From JBLFWJ01 sp047611425 (GTDB lineage: Bacteria > Bacteroidota > Bacteroidia > UBA10329), in the NCBI GenBank assembly GCA_047611425.1, contig JBLFWJ010000021.1, positions 1-28,539 of the forward strand: a stretch of 28,539 bases of DNA, in the 5' to 3' direction. Shown here one piece after another: positions 16,672 through 25,013 of the stretch. The position numbers and the translations under genes were made by a program. How positions within the stretch are numbered: position 1 is the stretch's first letter; the number at the start of each line of letters is the position of its first letter. A model generated the notes under the pieces. It was not told the origin of the DNA. It made no database searches and saw only the letters and a list, made by a program, of their open reading frames with translations.

Positions 16672-17802
16672 ATGCGATGGGCAAGTGTCATCTTACTGTT
16701 TATAGCGTGTAACGCCTTTGGGCAAGAACAGCCTGCGGAATTTTGGCCTAAATATGATAAGGCCAGACTACTAATTGCTAAAAACAAACCGACCAAAGCA
16801 ATTGAGATCCTAACTGAACTCAGCGTTCTTGATACCGCTAACCCCAATGTCCATTTTCTATTGGGCGTTGCAAATGTTCTGGAAAAGAAAGATGAACAAG
16901 CAGCTTTACATCACCTTCTTTTGGCTGAAAAGTCAGTATCACATCTAATAGACAATTCTGGAATTGGACCAGCTGAGCACGTCTACTACTTTTTAATTGT
17001 CGCTTATGTTAGATTGAAGCAATGTGATAAAGCGCAGGAGGCTTTTGATACGTTCACCAATTTATCGGATCATAGAAATGATGACCATTTGATTAAAGAT
17101 GGAAAGCGTTGGGCGGAAATGTGTGCCGAGCCAACGGTGAAAGTCTTTGATGTGAAGGATGCCCTACGACCGGTGGAGTCTAATGTCAAGACTAGACCAC
17201 ACAAATACACAACACACTCTAGTTTGTACGGTGTACAGGTTGGTGCGTTACTCCAGCCTCAGCTTTCGCGAAAGTTTGAGGGACTGAAAAATGTAGAGGC
17301 ATTCACTGATCTCAGTGGTGTGTTTCGTTACGTTATTGGCAATTTTATTTACCGCTCTCAAGCTGAGAAAATGCTGAAGGTTGTAAAAGAGTCGGGTTAT
17401 CTAAACGCATTTATTGTTGACATCACGGATGATAGTCGGTTTGGCCATGAAGTGTTGGCTGTAGATGGGGCAGGCGTGAACGAGCAAATTCATGGCCCGG
17501 TAGAATATATGGTTCAGGTTGCTGCGTTTGAGGAACCACTTAGTGAAGAAGTGGCTAGATATTATCTGATGCTGGATGACATCAACGAACTGACTAATAA
17601 AGGCTTGACCACGCTTAATGTTGGTTCTTACAAGGCCTTTGGCAATGCTATTGAATTCCGAGATGAAGTAAAGCAGAAAGGGTTTTCGGATGCATTTGTA
17701 ATCGCAATGAACAACGGTCATAGAATTCCACTTGATGACGCCAGAAGGCACCAAGTGAAATATGAAGATCAGCAACCCGAAGTACTTCTTCCAGGTGAGT
17801 GA
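16672..17802 (+). CDS. Exported TPR protein with two SPOR-like domains
   Basis: The 376-residue product starts with a Sec signal peptide ending near AFGQ (residue 18). Residues about 25-150 contain TPR-like helix pairs, such as KARLLIAKNKPTKAIEILTELS and VHFLLGVANVLEKKDEQAALHHL. Two copies of a SPOR-like fold follow. The first is YGVQVGALLQP ... FRYVIGNFIYRSQAEKMLKVVKESGYLNAFIV (about 185-250). The second is YMVQVAAFEEP ... TTLNVGSYKAFGNAIEFRDEVKQKGFSDAFVI (about 275-345). SPOR domains bind denuded peptidoglycan glycan strands, so a periplasmic cell-wall-associated role is likely. The partner is unknown. It lies 42 bp after the broken Usp gene and converges on the broken esterase gene. Confidence 0.78.
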   Translation: MRWASVILLFIACNAFGQEQPAEFWPKYDKARLLIAKNKPTKAIEILTELSVLDTANPNVHFLLGVANVLEKKDEQAALHHLLLAEKSVSHLIDNSGIGPAEHVYYFLIVAYVRLKQCDKAQEAFDTFTNLSDHRNDDHLIKDGKRWAEMCAEPTVKVFDVKDALRPVESNVKTRPHKYTTHSSLYGVQVGALLQPQLSRKFEGLKNVEAFTDLSGVFRYVIGNFIYRSQAEKMLKVVKESGYLNAFIVDITDDSRFGHEVLAVDGAGVNEQIHGPVEYMVQVAAFEEPLSEEVARYYLMLDDINELTNKGLTTLNVGSYKAFGNAIEFRDEVKQKGFSDAFVIAMNNGHRIPLDDARRHQVKYEDQQPEVLLPGE

Positions 17803-17837
17803 TTATCCGAGCGGCCGTATCCCAACAAGAAATAGGC

Positions 17838-18834
17838 TTAGTGTTTTACGATTACCTGCTGAGAAATCTCCTTGCCGGACCCGAAAGCAATCAGATTGTA
17901 AACGCCACTGGCTAAACTGGATACGTCAACCGTATTCTCCATAGCGTCCATGACCATTACCAATTTCCCAGTTGAATCCATAAGCTGAATTTTTCGAACC
18001 TCGAAGGTCTTTGGAATTTCAAAAGTGATTGTCTTATTAGCTGGATTTGGATACACCTTCAAAGGACCGAGCTCTTCTTCTGATTCAGCAATAGACGTTG
18101 GATCATACTGCGACTCAATGAAATTGTAGCATTCCATCATTTCCTCAGGATAGGTAGCAAAAGCCACTGTGTGGCCAACATTCGGAATTTCATTTAGCAC
18201 AGATTCACCTCCATTGGATTGAATATCGTTGTGAAGTGTATTGCTGACATTGATGAACGTTCCGCTATCATCCAGACCAATGCAAATGCATGCTGGTGCG
18301 AATTCTCCGATTGCAGTATAGTTTGGCATAAGGTGGTTGTCGCTGCCTGCTGCGAATGGAATAACTCCACGTAGATTAGGAATTGATCCATCGTCCGTAT
18401 CCATAGAAACGATTGCAGCGTGTCGCCCTCCGTAGGATAGACCTGTTAGATAAATGAAATCGGGATCGATGTTGTATTGAGCCATGGTTGTATCAACAGA
18501 ATACTGAAAGAGTTGCTTGGTCTCACCTTCATTATTCCAGAAGTGATCTGCATTTTCAAGACAAAGTATAATCGCGCCAATACTGTCTGATAGAAAAGTC
18601 AACTGGTCTCTGAATTGACCAGCGTTGCTGTTTGGCCCTCCCTCGAAAACCTATAACCAATGGATAGCTTTGGTTGGAATCATAATCGGAAGGAACATAG
18701 AAATAGAGCGTTCTAGTAAAGCTGTAATCAGGTTCGCTGAAAACGATGCTTTGCTGAAAGCTGCCAGTCGCTTGTCCAAAGGAAGTGATGGATAGCAGTA
18801 GGAGTAGAGGGGTGATGGCGAATAAATTCTTCAT
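17838..18834 (-). pseudogene. Secreted PHB-depolymerase/LpqC-like esterase with T9SS sorting domain, frameshifted
   Basis: Two minus-strand frames together make one gene. The 5' part (18834 down to about 18640) has a signal peptide (SITSFGQ) and the alpha/beta-hydrolase start RTLYFYVPSDYDSNQSYPLVIGF. In that frame the sequence then turns to nonsense. One base away, the continuation reads GGPNSNAGQFRDQLTFLSDS, which is family-like, and runs to the stop at 17838. The shift maps to GGGAGGG on the minus strand (18636-18642), as one extra base or two missing ones. The length of 997 bases is not a multiple of three. Downstream are the nucleophile elbow GLSYGG, a possible Asp in GLDDSG, His in VGHTVAF, and a C-terminal T9SS sorting domain (LKVYPNPANKTITFEI). 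A homopolymer-type sequencing error is as likely as a real mutation. Confidence 0.85.
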
Positions 18835-18942
18835 GGCGATGCTTAAAGATCAATATTGGATTAAGGTATCGCTATCGACTGAATGAGAATCTGAATCTTC
18901 CCCGTAATCAATTGATTGTCGGACAGAATTCAGTTGAGGCGG

Positions 18943-19539
18943 TCACCTCAATATTCCATGAAATCGCATTTTGAAGTAATCGGTAAACGCAACTTGCATT
19001 GTTAAGCCTTTTTCGGACAGGTAATCTGCATCGGTCAGAACATCAAAGAATAACTCATCGCTTAGTACTAGCAGATCGGGATTCAAATCTTGAAAAACAC
19101 CATCCTTTGCTCCGGCCTGATAAAAGCTCCGCAAGCATTGCATCGCAAAGGTTTTAAAGGCGTGGATGAGATCCCATAAATCTGGGTAAATGGCTTTCAA
19201 ATCGGAAAGGAAAACGTTACTCACTTCACCCAAATGAGTGGAGATGAAATCTACAGCTTCCACGTAACGGTCAGGATAGGTCTTCGCTTCATTAGCCAGA
19301 ATAGGTTGAAAACCCTGCAGGCTCAAAAGCTTTGTCTGCATTACTAGTAATACTATTTCGCGGTGAGAATCAAAGTGCTTGTAAACAGTTGCCTTGCTTT
19401 TGTTAAGGGTCTCGGCTACCTGCTCAGCGTTCAGTTTCTTGATTCCATGCTCAAAGAACGCAGGGCTTAATTCACTGATCCATTTCTCTCGCTTCAGTGG
19501 ATCCTTGATTCTTTTCTTGTCTACTGCGTTTCTACCCAT
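18943..19539 (-). CDS. TetR-family transcriptional regulator
   Basis: The 198-residue product has the N-terminal TetR helix-turn-helix at about residues 20-60, with the recognition segment AEQVAETLNKSKATVYKHFDSHREIV. The all-helical C-terminal part, about 130 residues, would bind the inducing ligand and form the dimer. The gene is divergent from alkB with 83 bp between the start codons. That gap holds a perfect 11-bp inverted repeat with further half-sites, so repression of alkB and of its own gene is the natural reading. Given its neighbours the ligand is likely hydrophobic (alkane, fatty acid or acyl-CoA), but nothing in the sequence proves it. Confidence 0.9.
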   Translation of the reverse strand: MGRNAVDKKRIKDPLKREKWISELSPAFFEHGIKKLNAEQVAETLNKSKATVYKHFDSHREIVLLVMQTKLLSLQGFQPILANEAKTYPDRYVEAVDFISTHLGEVSNVFLSDLKAIYPDLWDLIHAFKTFAMQCLRSFYQAGAKDGVFQDLNPDLLVLSDELFFDVLTDADYLSEKGLTMQVAFTDYFKMRFHGILR

Positions 19540-19547
19540 CTAGCTCA

Positions 19548-19594
19548 AAAGTAAACTAAAAACAAGAAAGTAGTTTACTTTGGAAATTACTTTC
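19548..19594. promoter_or_regulatory. Probable TetR operator: inverted repeat with multiple half-sites
   Basis: AAAGTAAACTA (19548-19558) and TAGTTTACTTT (19571-19581) are perfect 11-bp inverted repeats with a 12-bp spacer. A nested palindrome, AAAGTA-gtt-TACTTT, occupies 19567-19581. A further TTACTTTC half-site lies at 19587-19594. The motif AAAGTA/TACTTT therefore occurs four times in 47 bp between the divergent tetR and alkB starts, where both promoters must lie. Confidence 0.7.
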
Positions 19595-19622
19595 TACATT
19601 AGCAGAACCAAATTCCACCACA

Positions 19623-20705
19623 ATGAATAATTATCACCACCTCAAATACCTTTTTGTTTTCTCGGTTGTTATTATTGGGTTTCTCGGATTCGTTTTACAA
19701 GGTCCTTGGACATGGGCGCTACCCATTTATGCCTACGGTCTTGTTCCGTTTGTTGAGATGCTAAGCAAAGGTTCCGTGAAGAACATGACCAAGGCTGAGG
19801 AAGCTGTAGCTAAGGAAAGTAAGATGTATGATCTGCTTATTTATGCGATTGTTCCAATTCAATGGTCCCTCTATATAATGTTCATGTTTGCCGTACAAAC
19901 TCCTGGTTTGGCTCCTTACGAAATCGCGGGAATGATTATTTCAACCGGAATTGGTTGCGCTGCATTTGGCATTAACGTTGCGCATGAATTGGGTCATCGA
20001 CATAAGTGGTATGAGCAATGGATGAGTAAAGCATTGCTGCTCACTTCTCAATACATGCACTTCTTTATCGAGCACAATCGTGGTCATCACGCTAATGTGA
20101 GCACTGAAAAAGATCCGGCTACATCAAGATATGGAGAAGTCGTTTTTGTTTTTTGGTTCCGATCAGTCATTACTGGGTACGTTTCAGCTTGGAAAATAGA
20201 ATCGAAAAGGCTGAAGAAGGCCGGAAAGCCTTTTCTGCACTGGAGTAACGAAATGATTTTTTATGTGATTTGCCAAGCTGCAGTTTTGATTACTGTCACG
20301 TTGGTCTTCAATGTTTGGGTGATGTTGGCATCACTTGCAGCCTCGACAATTGGCTTCATTCTTTTGGAAACCGTCAATTACATCGAGCATTACGGATTGC
20401 TTCGTCACACGAATGAGGACAAATTCAAGCGAGTAATGCCAATTCATAGCTGGAACAGCAATCATCCAATGGGAAGATTATTGTTGTTTGAATTGAGCCG
20501 ACACAGCGACCATCATTTCATGGCCAGCCGACCATATCAAGTGCTTAGGAATTTTGATGATTCACCTCAAATGCCAACTGGTTACCCCGGAATGGTGATG
20601 TTGGCATTGGTGCCACCACTATGGTTTGCGGTGATGAATCCGAGAGTGAAAGCACTCAGAGAGAAATATCCAGAAGAGTTGAGAAGTATGCCGATTGCGG
20701 CTTAA
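19623..20705 (+). CDS. alkB: Alkane 1-monooxygenase-like membrane di-iron hydroxylase
   Basis: The 360-residue integral membrane protein should hydroxylate the terminal carbon of alkanes or related chains, taking electrons from a rubredoxin that is not encoded nearby. All AlkB histidine boxes are present: HELGHRH at 121-127, EHNRGHH at 150-156 and RHSDHH at 293-298. The diagnostic NYIEHYGL is at 252-259. Paired hydrophobic segments near residues 8-45, 72-115 and 205-250 fit the six-helix topology. The length is a little shorter than the classical Pseudomonas enzyme (about 400). It is divergent from a TetR regulator, and its stop codon overlaps that of the convergent acyl-CoA-binding protein gene. 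The true substrate could be an alkane, a fatty acid or another long-chain lipid. Confidence 0.9.
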   Translation: MNNYHHLKYLFVFSVVIIGFLGFVLQGPWTWALPIYAYGLVPFVEMLSKGSVKNMTKAEEAVAKESKMYDLLIYAIVPIQWSLYIMFMFAVQTPGLAPYEIAGMIISTGIGCAAFGINVAHELGHRHKWYEQWMSKALLLTSQYMHFFIEHNRGHHANVSTEKDPATSRYGEVVFVFWFRSVITGYVSAWKIESKRLKKAGKPFLHWSNEMIFYVICQAAVLITVTLVFNVWVMLASLAASTIGFILLETVNYIEHYGLLRHTNEDKFKRVMPIHSWNSNHPMGRLLLFELSRHSDHHFMASRPYQVLRNFDDSPQMPTGYPGMVMLALVPPLWFAVMNPRVKALREKYPEELRSMPIAA

Positions 20706-20974
20706 GAATGCTTGTATTTCCCAAGTAATTCATTCACCAAATCAACATAACCTTGACAGGCATCTTGAACCGATTTGCCTTCATTGTCTTTCCAAGATTG
20801 CCATTTGAACTGACCCTTCATATCGAACATGCCTGGCTTCTTGGTTTCGTTGTCGCCTTCGGTAGCTTGCTTAAACAGACCATAAATTCTGAGTAGCTCA
20901 TCGTTACCCGGACGTTCGGTCAGCGTTTTCAACTTGATCTGAGCGGCCTCAAATTGTTCTTCAATACTTGCCAT
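20702..20974 (-). CDS. Acyl-CoA-binding protein (ACBP)
   Basis: The 90-residue cytosolic four-helix protein binds medium- and long-chain acyl-CoA esters. It covers the whole family fold: IYGLFKQATEGDNETKKPGMFDMKGQFKWQSW at residues 30-61 and the C-terminal GYVDLV. By comparison with bovine ACBP, the ligand-contacting residues are Tyr31, Lys35, Lys57 and Tyr77, all present. The gene starts 20 bp after the FAD oxidoreductase stop, on the same strand, so the two are probably cotranscribed. Its stop overlaps the alkB stop on the other strand. The context suggests handling of acyl chains next to lipid-oxidising enzymes. Confidence 0.95.
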   Translation of the reverse strand: MASIEEQFEAAQIKLKTLTERPGNDELLRIYGLFKQATEGDNETKKPGMFDMKGQFKWQSWKDNEGKSVQDACQGYVDLVNELLGKYKHS

Positions 20975-20994
20975 TTTGCGGTGAATTGGGTTGG

Positions 20995-22593
20995 TTAAAG
21001 TAATTTCAAGTAAGCGCGCTTGTCAACAACAGCTGCAGTTAGAACGCCACTGGTCATGGCTGATACTACACCAACTGTGGCAATATCAACCCCAGACATT
21101 AAGAAGTTCTTGATAGGAGTTCTGACTCGAAGGTCTTCGCATCCGAAACGCTCAGGAGTGGCAGCAAGACCATAGATGGCACCTTGACTTGCTCTTGTGT
21201 AATGCTTTGCAGTTAGTGGTGTGCTTAGCTCACAGAAATCCATATGCTCCATAATTTCAGGCATTCTGATTTTCAATTCGGCCAAAAGTCTGTCTGTGAC
21301 CTCTTGTTTGAATGTTTCGTAATCCGCAGGTCGATCCCCAAATTGAGTTTCGCTCCACTTCTCATATGCCGACCAATGCACGAATGTTACACACTCACCA
21401 GTGTGTTTTTGATCTGGCCCAGGATCGTGGTCAGGATCTTTGGTAGAAGGGAAGGAGACATACAATAAATGTGGAGCCTCATCCTTATTGCTGAGATCCC
21501 AAAGTTCTATGTCGTTGCTAGAAACGGTATACAACCATCGGTTGCAGCCATTTGCACCAAGCTTTGTGATGTCTCCCTTAAAGGCAATGTTTAAACACAG
21601 GTAGGATGGAGAATCTTTAATTCCGCTAATCGCTTTAGCCCACTCTGATGATTTGAAGGATTCTGGAATCAAATTATTAACAGTTGATTTTGCACCCGCT
21701 GCGGAAACCACGTATTTGGCTTTAATCACGGTGCCATCGCTCATCTCCACGCCTTTGGCCTTTCCGTCTTCAACGAGAACTTCTTTCACCTCGGCTTTGG
21801 TTAAAACTTTTCCACCGGATTCAATAACGTTTCCGAGCAAAGCTGACGCAAATGCACTAGATCCACCTTGAGGAAAGTATGCTCCGTTGCCAAAGTGTAA
21901 ATGTGTTAAAGCATGAATGGCGAAACTGGAGTCTTCCGGTACATTTCCATAATACCCCCAATGTGCAGTGAGAGCTAGTCGCAATTTTCCAGTGATACCA
22001 TGCTTGTCAAGCACGGATGCAGTAGTCATCTTCCAATAATTGGGGACGAACGCATGGTATACAGAACCAAGAGCCTTATCCAACCACTTTGGTAACGTCT
22101 GAAACACATAGAAACTCCTACATAAAATGTTGGAACGCTTAACGGTTTTCCAATAAGCCAAAAGCTTGTCTTTGTCTTCAGGAAACTCTTCGCAAAGTGA
22201 ATCCAAAAACTTCTGCGTATTGGCCGGCATCGTCACGTCAAAATTTTCAGGAAACTGAAATTTCTCGTAAGGATCCGCATTCAGATTCATTTTGACCTTA
22301 CCCTTGGTCAGCCACATCAACATCTCATAAGGAAGCTCACCGGGCGTCATTTCTCCCATCACGTGTACGCCCACATCCCACTTGTAGCCCTTACGGCCAA
22401 ACATGTGGGTGAATCCACCAGGAATGTAATGTTGCTCTAGAACGAGGACTTTATGTCCTAGTCTCGATAGGGCAGAAGCACAGCACATGCCGCCCATTCC
22501 AGAGCCGATTACAATCACATCGAAGTCACCTTTCACATCAGGTGAATAGTTCTCGTAAACGCGTTTATTATTGTGTTTTGGAAGTACCGACAT
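20995..22593 (-). CDS. FAD-dependent oxidoreductase, retinol saturase / carotenoid isomerase-like
   Basis: The 532-residue product has an N-terminal FAD-binding Rossmann motif, DVIVIGSGMGGMCCASALSRLGHKVLVLE (residues 25-53, GxGxxG at 30-35). PGGFTHMFGRKGYKWDVGVHVMGEM then follows, as in all-trans-retinol 13,14-reductase and CrtISO/phytoene-desaturase-like enzymes. The C-terminal FAD contact VGVVSAMTSGV is present. These enzymes saturate or isomerise polyene or fatty chains; the substrate here is not determinable and no other carotenoid genes are nearby. It lies upstream of the ACBP gene (20-bp gap) and downstream of a small unknown gene (53-bp gap) on the same strand. Confidence 0.88.
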   Translation of the reverse strand: MSVLPKHNNKRVYENYSPDVKGDFDVIVIGSGMGGMCCASALSRLGHKVLVLEQHYIPGGFTHMFGRKGYKWDVGVHVMGEMTPGELPYEMLMWLTKGKVKMNLNADPYEKFQFPENFDVTMPANTQKFLDSLCEEFPEDKDKLLAYWKTVKRSNILCRSFYVFQTLPKWLDKALGSVYHAFVPNYWKMTTASVLDKHGITGKLRLALTAHWGYYGNVPEDSSFAIHALTHLHFGNGAYFPQGGSSAFASALLGNVIESGGKVLTKAEVKEVLVEDGKAKGVEMSDGTVIKAKYVVSAAGAKSTVNNLIPESFKSSEWAKAISGIKDSPSYLCLNIAFKGDITKLGANGCNRWLYTVSSNDIELWDLSNKDEAPHLLYVSFPSTKDPDHDPGPDQKHTGECVTFVHWSAYEKWSETQFGDRPADYETFKQEVTDRLLAELKIRMPEIMEHMDFCELSTPLTAKHYTRASQGAIYGLAATPERFGCEDLRVRTPIKNFLMSGVDIATVGVVSAMTSGVLTAAVVDKRAYLKLL

Positions 22594-22646
22594 ATGGATG
22601 ATTTCTGGCGGCCGAAGCTACCAATTTGAACAGGACGTTTTGAGAA

Positions 22647-23066
22647 TTAGGCAATCGGATTCATCTCAATACTGACGAGATAGTCCTGCTCGTTCCGATT
22701 GAAAAAGAACTTGCTTCTAACGGAGGCCTCATCAAATTCATAGAAGTACGAAACGTGTTCTTCTTTATCAGCATCATTTCGATTAACCCACTTTACAGTA
22801 TAGCTGTTCTTTTCTTCGTCCTTGTGAGATTGGCGGAGGTATTCGAGCATATTTTCCAATGCCCTTACCGAACTCGTTCCTCGTGTTTGGTGAAGAAGGA
22901 AAATGGCGTTGTTGTTTGCATTACGCGTATAAAGATCAAGTTGAACGCTGTTGTCAACATCATCAATATCAACGTGATAATCGAAATGAACCGTGTTCCG
23001 GTTATCGTCAAAAATCAGTGTAATAATCAGTCCTTCCAGATCAAACCGTCTATCCTTCTTTCTCAT
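22647..23066 (-). CDS. Uncharacterised 139-residue protein
   Basis: I do not recognise this family. The product has no signal peptide or membrane segment. It is rich in charged residues and predicted strands, alternating hydrophobic and Asp/Asn residues (LEGLIITLIFDDNRNTVHFDYHVDIDDVDNSVQLDLYTRNANNN). A helix (RALENMLEYLRQSH) and further strands ending FFFNRNEQDYLVSIEMNPIA follow. This suggests a small alpha/beta sandwich in the cytosol. The start ATG at 23066 is the natural one. It is divergent from the M61 peptidase gene and 53 bp upstream of the FAD oxidoreductase, so it may be the first gene of that operon. Confidence 0.7.
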   Translation of the reverse strand: MRKKDRRFDLEGLIITLIFDDNRNTVHFDYHVDIDDVDNSVQLDLYTRNANNNAIFLLHQTRGTSSVRALENMLEYLRQSHKDEEKNSYTVKWVNRNDADKEEHVSYFYEFDEASVRSKFFFNRNEQDYLVSIEMNPIA

Positions 23067-23158
23067 TTGGATTCATTCATTTCGTACGGTGAATGTAGCA
23101 GTGGAAAGTTGATTGCAAAAGGGTTTTCATCAGTCCCTCCAATTCTATATTTACGGAC

Positions 23159-24883
23159 ATGAATTACAGTATTTCATTCCAAGATCCGCACAATCATTTT
23201 ATTGACATTGAGGCAAGAATTGACACTTCTGGTCAAGAGACTTTGAAGCTTCAGTTGCCAGCTTGGCGACCAGGCAGGTATGAGCTGGCCAACTTTGCGA
23301 AGAACATTCAGAAGTGGGACGTGAGTGATGATAAAGGAGTCAACCTCAAGAATGGAAAGATCAGCAAAGACTGCTGGGAGATCAATTGTGCAGATGCTGA
23401 CGAAGTGGTTGTTCGGTACAATTTCTACGCGAATGAGCTGAACGGGGGAAGTACATATCTGGATTCGAAACAGCTATACGTCAATCCTATAAACTGCTTT
23501 TTGTACGAAGTAGGGAAAGAGGATGAATCGTGCGCGTTGAACCTTGAGATTCCCGATGATTACCAAGTTGCCACTGGGCTGAAAAGGGAAGGGGGTCATT
23601 GGAGTGCAGACTCTTTTCATCAATTGGTGGACTGTCCATTTATTGCAAGTGCCAGTTTACAGCACGGGGAATATGTTGTGAATGGCGTTTTATTCCATCT
23701 ATGGTTTCAAGGCGAATTCAAACCGGATTGGGAACGTATCATTCACGAATTCAGTGCATTTACAAAGGTGCAAATGGATGTGATGGGTGGATTCCCGGTG
23801 AATGAGTACCACTTCCTTTTTCAGATCACTACAGCTTTGTCATATCATGGAGTGGAGCACAGCAATAGTACAGTCGTTTTACTTGGGCCGAGTTACGACA
23901 TCCTAAAACCAGCCAAGTGGTTGGATTTTCTGGGTGTGAGTTCGCACGAGTTATTTCACACCTGGAATGTGAAAGCAATTCGGCCCATCGAAATGCAACC
24001 GTATGATTATTCCAAAGAGAACTACACCAAGCTTGGGTATGTTACCGAAGGAGTGACAACCTACTATGGTGATCTCTTTTTATACCGATCAAAGGGTTTT
24101 ACGGATTCCGAATACTTCAAAGAGCTGCACCAATTATTCCAGCGGCACTTTCACAATTACGGAAGGTTCAATCTCTCTGTAGCGGATTCCTCTTACGACA
24201 CATGGTTGGATGGATATGTAAAAGGGATTCCACACAGAAAAACATCGATTTATACGGAAGGAGCAATGGTTGCGCTGCTTCTAGATTTATCAATCAGAAA
24301 GGAAACAGATAGCCAAAAGTCTCTGGATGATGTAATCCGCCTTATGAATGAACGATTCGGAATAACCAGAACTGGTTATTCTGAATCTGATTATTTGGAA
24401 ACCGTGAATGATGTAGTCGGGTCAGATTACTCCGAATTCTTCAACACCTATTATTATGGTACACCTGATCTGCTGCCAAAACTGGAAGAAATGTTGGCGT
24501 TTGTTGGCCTAGAAATAAAGGACATTTCGTCAAAACTATATTTCGAAAACCGATTTGGTTTTAAGGTGAATTATGTGGCAAGTAGATCTGCAAGAATTAC
24601 TGATGTGGCACCAGATTCAATTGCGGATAATTCCAAAATGAAAATTGGTGATGAGATCGTATCCATCAACGGAATTAGAATACTCGGGAACCTAAATGAT
24701 TGGTTCGAATATTTCCAAGACGAGACGGTTTCGCTTGCAATCAACGGTGAAGACGACACTCATAAAGTGAATCTTACACCAACCGAAGAGCGGTATTACC
24801 GCTCACGATTGCCTCAGAAAATGAAAAATGCCTCGGATAACCAGAAGCGGCATTTCGAGGGGTGGACGAGTCGAGGCTACTGA
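23159..24883 (+). CDS. M61-family metallopeptidase (glycyl aminopeptidase) with PDZ domain
   Basis: The 574-residue product has the M61 zinc signature HELFHTWN (His263, Glu264, His267), with Glu297 in the TEGVTTYYGD motif as the likely third zinc ligand. The N-terminal beta-rich region (about 1-180) begins MNYSISFQDPHNHFIDIEARI and contains the family pattern LPAWRPGRYELANFAKNI. A PDZ domain occupies about residues 463-545 (ITDVAPDSIADNSKMKIGDEIVSINGI). Characterised members remove N-terminal Gly or Ala from peptides. No signal peptide is visible, so it is likely cytoplasmic. It is transcribed away from the 139-residue unknown gene. Confidence 0.93.
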   Translation: MNYSISFQDPHNHFIDIEARIDTSGQETLKLQLPAWRPGRYELANFAKNIQKWDVSDDKGVNLKNGKISKDCWEINCADADEVVVRYNFYANELNGGSTYLDSKQLYVNPINCFLYEVGKEDESCALNLEIPDDYQVATGLKREGGHWSADSFHQLVDCPFIASASLQHGEYVVNGVLFHLWFQGEFKPDWERIIHEFSAFTKVQMDVMGGFPVNEYHFLFQITTALSYHGVEHSNSTVVLLGPSYDILKPAKWLDFLGVSSHELFHTWNVKAIRPIEMQPYDYSKENYTKLGYVTEGVTTYYGDLFLYRSKGFTDSEYFKELHQLFQRHFHNYGRFNLSVADSSYDTWLDGYVKGIPHRKTSIYTEGAMVALLLDLSIRKETDSQKSLDDVIRLMNERFGITRTGYSESDYLETVNDVVGSDYSEFFNTYYYGTPDLLPKLEEMLAFVGLEIKDISSKLYFENRFGFKVNYVASRSARITDVAPDSIADNSKMKIGDEIVSINGIRILGNLNDWFEYFQDETVSLAINGEDDTHKVNLTPTEERYYRSRLPQKMKNASDNQKRHFEGWTSRGY

Positions 24884-25013
24884 GAAACTGTTCATATTCG
24901 GTTCATAAGCTGTTGGTAACCATGTGTGCTTTCGGTTAATAAGAACAACCCTCAAGATTTGGTTTGAGAGTAGTGCTTTGCCTAGTTTTGATATCAGCAA
25001 GTAAGGGATAAAA
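24884..25013. other. 5' part of the 596-bp gene-free spacer, with a short direct repeat
   Basis: This stretch holds no credible gene. TTCGGTTCATAAG (24897-24909) recurs as TTCGGTTAATAAG (24931-24943) with one mismatch and a 34-nt offset. CTCAA...TTGAG can form a weak hairpin around 24953-24968. It could carry the promoter of the structured RNA that follows, but I see no TAnnTTTG box. Confidence 0.4.

Noticed and set aside
22755..23162. 135-codon plus-strand open frame opposite the 139-residue protein
   Set aside because: It is antisense, has hydrophobic low-complexity composition and runs into the M61 start; the minus-strand frame has better protein character.
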